A stretch of DNA of 9,220 bases. Source: JAIVGV01 sp035295985. GTDB lineage: Bacteria > Acidobacteriota > Blastocatellia > Pyrinomonadales > Pyrinomonadaceae. The position numbers and the translations under genes are program-made. Positions within the stretch are counted from its first letter, which is position 1. Each line of letters starts with the position of its first letter. The notes below the pieces were generated by a model. That model made no database searches. It was not told the origin of the DNA and saw nothing but the letters and a program-made list of their open reading frames with translations. Of the stretch, positions 5,942 to 9,220 are shown piece by piece. Location: assembly GCA_035295985.1 (NCBI GenBank), contig DATHBT010000229.1, positions 1 to 9,220 on the forward strand, given 5' to 3'.

Positions 5942-6068
5942 CAGTGGTCAGCAGCCCGTAGTCGGTCGTCCGTTGTTTTGAGTGGCAACGGGATTCGGAT
6001 GCTCATCCGCGGCGCGGCCCGTTAAAAACGCGAACAACTGACAACTGACCACGGACAACTGACAAGCT
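5942..6068. repeat. Palindromic element of two inverted 7-bp repeat arrays
   Basis: The gap between plsY and gpsA is almost wholly taken up by a symmetrical structure. On the right (6034-6068), five tandem heptads read ACAACTG three times, with ACCACGG as the third unit and ACAAGCT as the fifth. On the left (5942-5976), five degenerate heptads run in the opposite orientation; on the minus strand they follow ACNACNG, for example ACAACGG, ACTACGG and ACCACTG. Each array is separated by exactly 10 bases from an inverted hexamer, AACGGG (5987-5992) and CCCGTT (6018-6023). Both the arrays and the hexamers are centred on base 6005. The core holds GGATG/CATCC (5997-6008). Position-by-position complementarity of the arrays is about 24 of 35. 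It resembles short tandemly repeated (STRR-like) or miniature inverted elements; no coding capacity is seen. Confidence 0.7.
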
Positions 6069-6700
6069 CACAGCTTGAGCTTGCTCTCCGTCCCGCGCAT
6101 CAGCCTGCGGATGTTCTCGCGGTGCGCGAAGATGATGAGCGCTGCGCCGGCCGCCGCCGCCGCGACGCGCTCGAAGCCGTGTTGCCCTGCCGGGGGAAGG
6201 CGGGAGTCTAGCACGAAGAGGGCGGCGGGCATGAGCGCGGCGGCCGTAATCGAGCCGAGCGAGACGTAGCGCGTGCGCCAGACGACGAGGATGAAGGCGG
6301 CCAGCGCGACGGGCACGACGGCGGGCGCGAGCGCGAAGAAGACGCCCAAGCCCGGCGCGACGCCCTTGCCGCCGCGGAATTTCAACCAGACTGGGAAGAC
6401 GTGGCCGACGACGACCGCGAAGGCCGAAGCCGCGACCCACCAGTTAACGCCGAAGTCTGCTGTGAGAAGCCAGCGTGCGAGCAGGACGGCCGCCGCGCCC
6501 TTGAACGCGTCGAGCAGGAGCGTCAGCAGCCCCGCGCCCTTGCCCGCGCGGCGCGTAACGTTGGTCGCGCCCGTCCCGCCCGATCCGGCCTCGCGCACGT
6601 CTCCGCCGCCGCGAGCGCGCACGATCAGGTAGCCGAAAGGGATCGAGCCGAGCAGGTACGAGAGGGTGACGACGAGCGCGGGCGACATCCGAAAGCTCAC
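6068..6700 (-). CDS. plsY: Acyl-phosphate:glycerol-3-phosphate acyltransferase
   Basis: This integral membrane enzyme transfers an acyl group from acyl-phosphate to the sn-1 position of glycerol-3-phosphate, the first step of phospholipid synthesis; its substrate is supplied by the adjacent gpsA. Counting from the first codon, the product has 210 residues with hydrophobic segments near 8-27, 58-80, 88-108, 114-140, 147-165 and 178-192. Family motifs are SGGTGATNV (40-48), GHVFPVWLKFRGGKGVA (99-115) and AHRENIRRLMRGTESK (192-207). Motif 1 has Gly where many homologues have Asn (SGN). The start is ambiguous. GTG 6700 overlaps the previous stop in a GTGA arrangement. ATG 6688 gives MSPALVVTLSYLLGSIPFGY, which fits the family N-terminus better. 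Neither has a clear Shine-Dalgarno. The stop codon touches the heptad repeat element. Confidence 0.95.
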   Translation of the reverse strand: MSFRMSPALVVTLSYLLGSIPFGYLIVRARGGGDVREAGSGGTGATNVTRRAGKGAGLLTLLLDAFKGAAAVLLARWLLTADFGVNWWVAASAFAVVVGHVFPVWLKFRGGKGVAPGLGVFFALAPAVVPVALAAFILVVWRTRYVSLGSITAAALMPAALFVLDSRLPPAGQHGFERVAAAAAGAALIIFAHRENIRRLMRGTESKLKL

Positions 6701-7263
6701 TGGCTGTCAGACTCGTAAACGGGCCGGCGGAGCAGTTTCAGGAGTCCCGCGCCGCCTTCGCGCCGAACGTCGTGAATGAGCCAGCGCCCTCCCTGTTTGA
6801 GCAATTCGATCTGGAGGGTCTGCTTATGCTCAACATCACGCCAGCCGAACGTGACGGGCACGCTGGCCGTGTTGCCGCTCACGACCGCGACTCCGACGGT
6901 GAAGGTGTCCGGGTACTCCTGCGCGTCCGTGAAGGGGTCGCCCGTCATGAACGGGACTTCGTCGGGGCGCGCCTTACGGAACGCGGCCTCGCGCCTGAAC
7001 TCGTTCATCATCAGCCGGTACAGCTCCGGCGAGAGCCAGCGGCGGCGCTGCACGATGTTCGCCCTGAGGAAGCCGCGGTCGCGCGCGAAGTGGTAGCGAT
7101 AAAAACTCTCGGCCGCCCGGGCCGCGGCAGTCGCCGCGCGATTCGTTGGCTGCGCGCGTGCGTGCGAGGCAGGCGGAGCGAAGGGAACGGGCGCGGCGAG
7201 AAGCGCGGCGAGCAGTGCTGTACGAAGTGCGACCGAGGTTGCTGCTTTGTGGTGTGGTTTCAT
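6697..7263 (-). CDS. Exported DUF3828-like protein
   Basis: The 188-aa product starts with MKPHHKAATS and a hydrophobic stretch (11-30) ending in ASHARA, a signal peptide with probable cleavage after A37. The mature part has AESFYRYHFA (51-60), RWLSPELYRLMMNEFRRE (75-92), VPFMTGDPFTDAQEYP (103-118), VAVVSGNTASVPVTFGW (125-141) and GGRWLIHDVR (158-167). The order of helix, LSPxLY, DPFTDAQ, then alternating beta strands ending in W-x-I-x-D-V, resembles DUF3828 (YqhG/YbjP-like) proteins. Function is unknown for that family, and I make this link from memory of the pattern only. It lies 57 nt after cinA and overlaps the plsY start by four bases, so it appears to be in the same transcript. No catalytic residues are evident. 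Confidence 0.8.
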   Translation of the reverse strand: MKPHHKAATSVALRTALLAALLAAPVPFAPPASHARAQPTNRAATAAARAAESFYRYHFARDRGFLRANIVQRRRWLSPELYRLMMNEFRREAAFRKARPDEVPFMTGDPFTDAQEYPDTFTVGVAVVSGNTASVPVTFGWRDVEHKQTLQIELLKQGGRWLIHDVRREGGAGLLKLLRRPVYESDSQ

Positions 7264-7320
7264 GGTCGGAGTTTTCTCAGCCGTCGCCAGGGGGTGCGTA
7301 GGGTTTGAAGTCTCGCCTTG

Positions 7321-8556
7321 TCAGATCAGACGGCGGCGCAGCAGGTCGAGGGCGGCCTGGGAGGCGCGCCAGCGGATGAGGCTGCGGTCGCCGGGGAGCA
7401 GGAGCTTGCGGTGCTCGGTGTGGGCGTCGTCCGAGAGCGCGATGTAAACGAGGCCGACGGGCTTGTCTTCCGTGCCGCCGCCGGGGCCGGCGACGCCGGT
7501 GACGCCGATGCCGAAGTCGGTCTCGGCGCGCTCGCGCACGCCCTCTGCCATCGCCTCGGCGACGGGCGCGCTGACCGCGCCGTACTCGGCGATCAGATCG
7601 GACGGGACGCCGAGCAGCCGCACCTTCGCCTCGTTCGAGTAGGCGACGACGCCTTCCCTGAAATAGACGGACGAGCCGGGCACTTCCGTGATGCGCTGCG
7701 CGACCAGTCCGCCCGTGCAGCTCTCCGCGACGGCGAGCGTGAAGCCCGTCACGGCGAGGCGCAGGCCGACGACCTCTTCCATCGTCTCGCCGCGGAAGGC
7801 GAAGACGGCGTTGCCTAGTCGCTCCTCGATCTGGCCGGCCAGTCCGTCGAGCAGCAGCTCGGCCTCCTGCTCGGTCTTACCCTGCGCGGTCAGGTGGATT
7901 TCGATCTCGCTCTTGTTGAAGAGGATGGTCGTCTGCGGGTTCCTGTACTGCGTATAGACCGGCGCGATGCGCTCGTCCACGGCCGACTCACCCAGCCCGG
8001 AGACTCGCATGACGCGGCGCACAACTCTAACGTCGCCCGCCTTGGCCGCGAGCCGCGCGAGCACCTGCGACTCGAACATCGGCCGCATCTCACGCGGGGG
8101 CCCCGGCAGCAGGACGACCGCGCGCCCCTCGTGTTCGAGGTACATCCCAGGGGCCGATCCGTTCGGGTTGTCTAAAACGTCCGCGCCGTCGATGACCATC
8201 GCCTGGCGCGAGTTTATTTCGGGCATCTGCCGGCCCCAGCGCGCGAACTTCTCGCGGATGCCGGCGAGCACGCGCTCGTCGAGCAGCAGCCGGCGACCGA
8301 GTGCGCGCGCGGCGATCTTCCGCGTGATGTCGTCCTCTGTGGGCCCGAGTCCGCCCGTGGTGATGATGACGCCGGAGCGGCGCAGCGCGTCCCTGATCGC
8401 CTCTTCGAGCCGCGCGTCGTCGTCGCCGACGACTGTCTTGAGCTTCACCTCGATGCCGACGCCGTTCAGCTTCTCGGTGAGCCACAGGCTGTTGGTGTCG
8501 GTGCGCTCCGGCGTGAGCAACTCCGATCCGATGGCGATGATTTCGGCGGTGAGCAT
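7321..8556 (-). CDS. cinA: CinA family protein (MoaB-like plus NMN deamidase domains)
   Basis: The 411-aa product is the usual length. Residues 1-170 form the MoaB/MogA-like domain, with AEIIAIGSELL (4-14), TTGGLGPTEDD (67-77), NPNGSAPGM (130-138) and LLPGPPREM (149-157). The C-terminal domain (about 260-411) is the PncC-type nicotinamide mononucleotide amidohydrolase, with AESCTGGL (277-284), GSSVYFREGVVAYSNEAK (294-311), YGAVSA (325-330) and GVTGVAGPGGGT (351-362). Both halves look intact, so it could act in pyridine-nucleotide recycling (NMN to nicotinate mononucleotide) and ADP-ribose hydrolysis, as described for bacterial CinA. The start chosen is ATG 8556, giving the standard N-terminus; the frame is open to about 8877 but would overlap the upstream gene. 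No Shine-Dalgarno is visible. It lies 55 nt after the discoidin-like gene. Confidence 0.95.
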   Translation of the reverse strand: MLTAEIIAIGSELLTPERTDTNSLWLTEKLNGVGIEVKLKTVVGDDDARLEEAIRDALRRSGVIITTGGLGPTEDDITRKIAARALGRRLLLDERVLAGIREKFARWGRQMPEINSRQAMVIDGADVLDNPNGSAPGMYLEHEGRAVVLLPGPPREMRPMFESQVLARLAAKAGDVRVVRRVMRVSGLGESAVDERIAPVYTQYRNPQTTILFNKSEIEIHLTAQGKTEQEAELLLDGLAGQIEERLGNAVFAFRGETMEEVVGLRLAVTGFTLAVAESCTGGLVAQRITEVPGSSVYFREGVVAYSNEAKVRLLGVPSDLIAEYGAVSAPVAEAMAEGVRERAETDFGIGVTGVAGPGGGTEDKPVGLVYIALSDDAHTEHRKLLLPGDRSLIRWRASQAALDLLRRRLI

Positions 8557-8611
8557 TCGCGGGCGTACGGACGGGCGATCAGTTTGTGATTCGGCTGGAC
8601 GGTGGTTCGGA

Positions 8612-9220
8612 CTAGTCGCGGCCGTTGGCGTCCTGCGCGCCGTAAGCTTTAACCTCGCGCACCCACATGATGAAGGAGCGGTTGGGCGGCCCCTGCTGCG
8701 CCGGCTGTAAAACGCGCAGGCGGGAGGCCACGAACGGCGCGAAGTCGAAGGAGGTGCGGTCGAAGTTCTCGCCCGGCTCGACGGCCGAGACTGTGCGCCA
8801 GCCGCCGCCGTCGTGCGTCTGCAACTCCACGCGGCGCGAGGGCGTGAAGCGCGTGCGGTCGAAGCCCCAGTAAACATAGACGGCCGCGACGCGCACGGGC
8901 CTCTCGAACTGCAACTCGATCCAGTGCGGATCGGGCGTCTCGGCCGAGGCCCAGTTGCCCTCGTTGTACTTCATCGCGGCGATGCGCCGCACGTCCGTCT
9001 CGCCGTCCGTCAGCGGGCGCACGTTGTAGCCGTCGAAACTCGAATCGACGAGGACGCGCGCGGGCTTCAACTCCTTGAGCGAGTGCGGGACGGCTACCGA
9101 CTCGGCCGGCTGCGCCGCGGGCGGCGTCTGCTGCTGCTGCGACCCGGCCGGCTGCGCGGGCGCGGACTGCTGCGCGGCGCGCTCGCGGCGTCGCTCGGCC
9201 TCGCGCAGAGAACGCACGTA
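8612..9220 (-). CDS. Discoidin/F5-8C-like protein, N-terminus beyond window
   Basis: The frame is open through the right edge (TAC at 9220-9218 precedes GTG), so the true start lies outside the window and the GTG at 9217 is probably an internal Val. The 202 visible residues begin with a charged segment (RSLREAERRRERAAQQ), which could be the end of a coiled coil or post-membrane stalk. A low-complexity Gln/Ala/Pro linker of about 25 residues follows. The rest (about 45-195) is a beta-rich domain: YNEGNWASAETPDPHWIELQ, VRVAAVYVYWGFD, RRVELQTHDGGGWRTV, SRLRVLQPAQQGPPNRSFIM and WVREVKAYG. The order WIELQF, strands, then WVREVKAYG at the end fits galactose-binding-like F5/8 type C folds, which bind carbohydrate or surface ligands. 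The ligand is unknown. It ends with TAG, 55 nt before cinA. Confidence 0.75.
   Translation of the reverse strand, partial: YVRSLREAERRRERAAQQSAPAQPAGSQQQQTPPAAQPAESVAVPHSLKELKPARVLVDSSFDGYNVRPLTDGETDVRRIAAMKYNEGNWASAETPDPHWIELQFERPVRVAAVYVYWGFDRTRFTPSRRVELQTHDGGGWRTVSAVEPGENFDRTSFDFAPFVASRLRVLQPAQQGPPNRSFIMWVREVKAYGAQDANGRD

Noticed and set aside
5938..6006. N-terminal extension of gpsA by 23 residues
   Set aside because: These codons are made of the repeat element, and the Rossmann motif begins right at ATG 5937.
7967..8710. Long plus-strand open frame (247 codons) opposite cinA
   Set aside because: It is antisense to a full, motif-complete CinA. Its translation is Ser/Arg/Pro-rich with no domain, as expected of a shadow frame in GC-rich DNA. 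Other plus-strand frames (e.g. 3190-3732, 1422-2006, 6772-7308) fail for the same reason.
8557..8877. N-terminal extension of cinA by about 107 residues
   Set aside because: It would overlap the discoidin-like gene in another frame and has no family similarity; CinA normally starts at the MLTAEIIAIG position.
1..9220. CRISPR array, insertion sequence, prophage or defence genes
   Set aside because: No regularly spaced long direct repeats, transposase, integrase or nuclease motifs were seen; the heptad arrays are too short and degenerate to be CRISPR.

Overview
The window is about 9.2 kb of very GC-rich chromosomal DNA in which every credible gene lies on the minus strand. It therefore reads biologically from high to low coordinates. 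Gene content (CinA, PlsY, GpsA, SmpB, leucyl aminopeptidase, J-domain membrane protein, HEAT-repeat protein, discoidin-like protein), Arg/Ala-rich proteins and several genes with weak or absent Shine-Dalgarno sequences suggest a soil or environmental bacterium. My best guess is Acidobacteriota (Blastocatellia-like), but this is an impression from protein style, not a computed placement.

Layout in transcription order. (1) 9220-8612: C-terminal part of a discoidin/F5-8C-like protein; its N-terminus is outside the window. (2) 8556-7321: cinA. (3) 7263-6697: exported DUF3828-like protein. (4) 6700-6068: plsY, overlapping the previous gene by 4 nt. (5) 6068-5942: a symmetrical intergenic element built from two inverted arrays of degenerate 7-bp units. 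(6) 5937-4921: gpsA. (7) 4887-4822: smpB leader with two mutually exclusive stem pairings, then smpB (4804-4337). (8) 4313-2745: pepA, closed by a strong intrinsic terminator at 2705-2676. (9) 2675-2346: a gene-free stretch with a promoter-like AT-rich island, stable UUCG-type hairpins and a second intrinsic terminator, together a candidate small RNA gene of about 200 nt. (10) 2237-1425: J-domain protein with about four membrane segments, behind an extended -10 promoter. (11) A good sigma70-type promoter at 1351-1323 and a GC-rich structured leader of about 330 nt. (12) An 88-aa protein of unknown function (983-717), translationally coupled by an ATGA overlap to an exported HEAT-repeat protein (720 to 1, running off the left edge).

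Functionally, GpsA makes sn-glycerol-3-phosphate and PlsY acylates it, so their adjacency is a phospholipid-synthesis module. SmpB (ribosome rescue) and PepA (peptide degradation) form a protein-quality pair, and the J-domain protein adds a chaperone theme. The core genes are ordinary. The less ordinary material is intergenic: the palindromic heptad element, the candidate small RNA between two terminators, the smpB leader, and short motifs shared by the last two regions. No CRISPR array, transposase, phage gene, tRNA or rRNA was seen.
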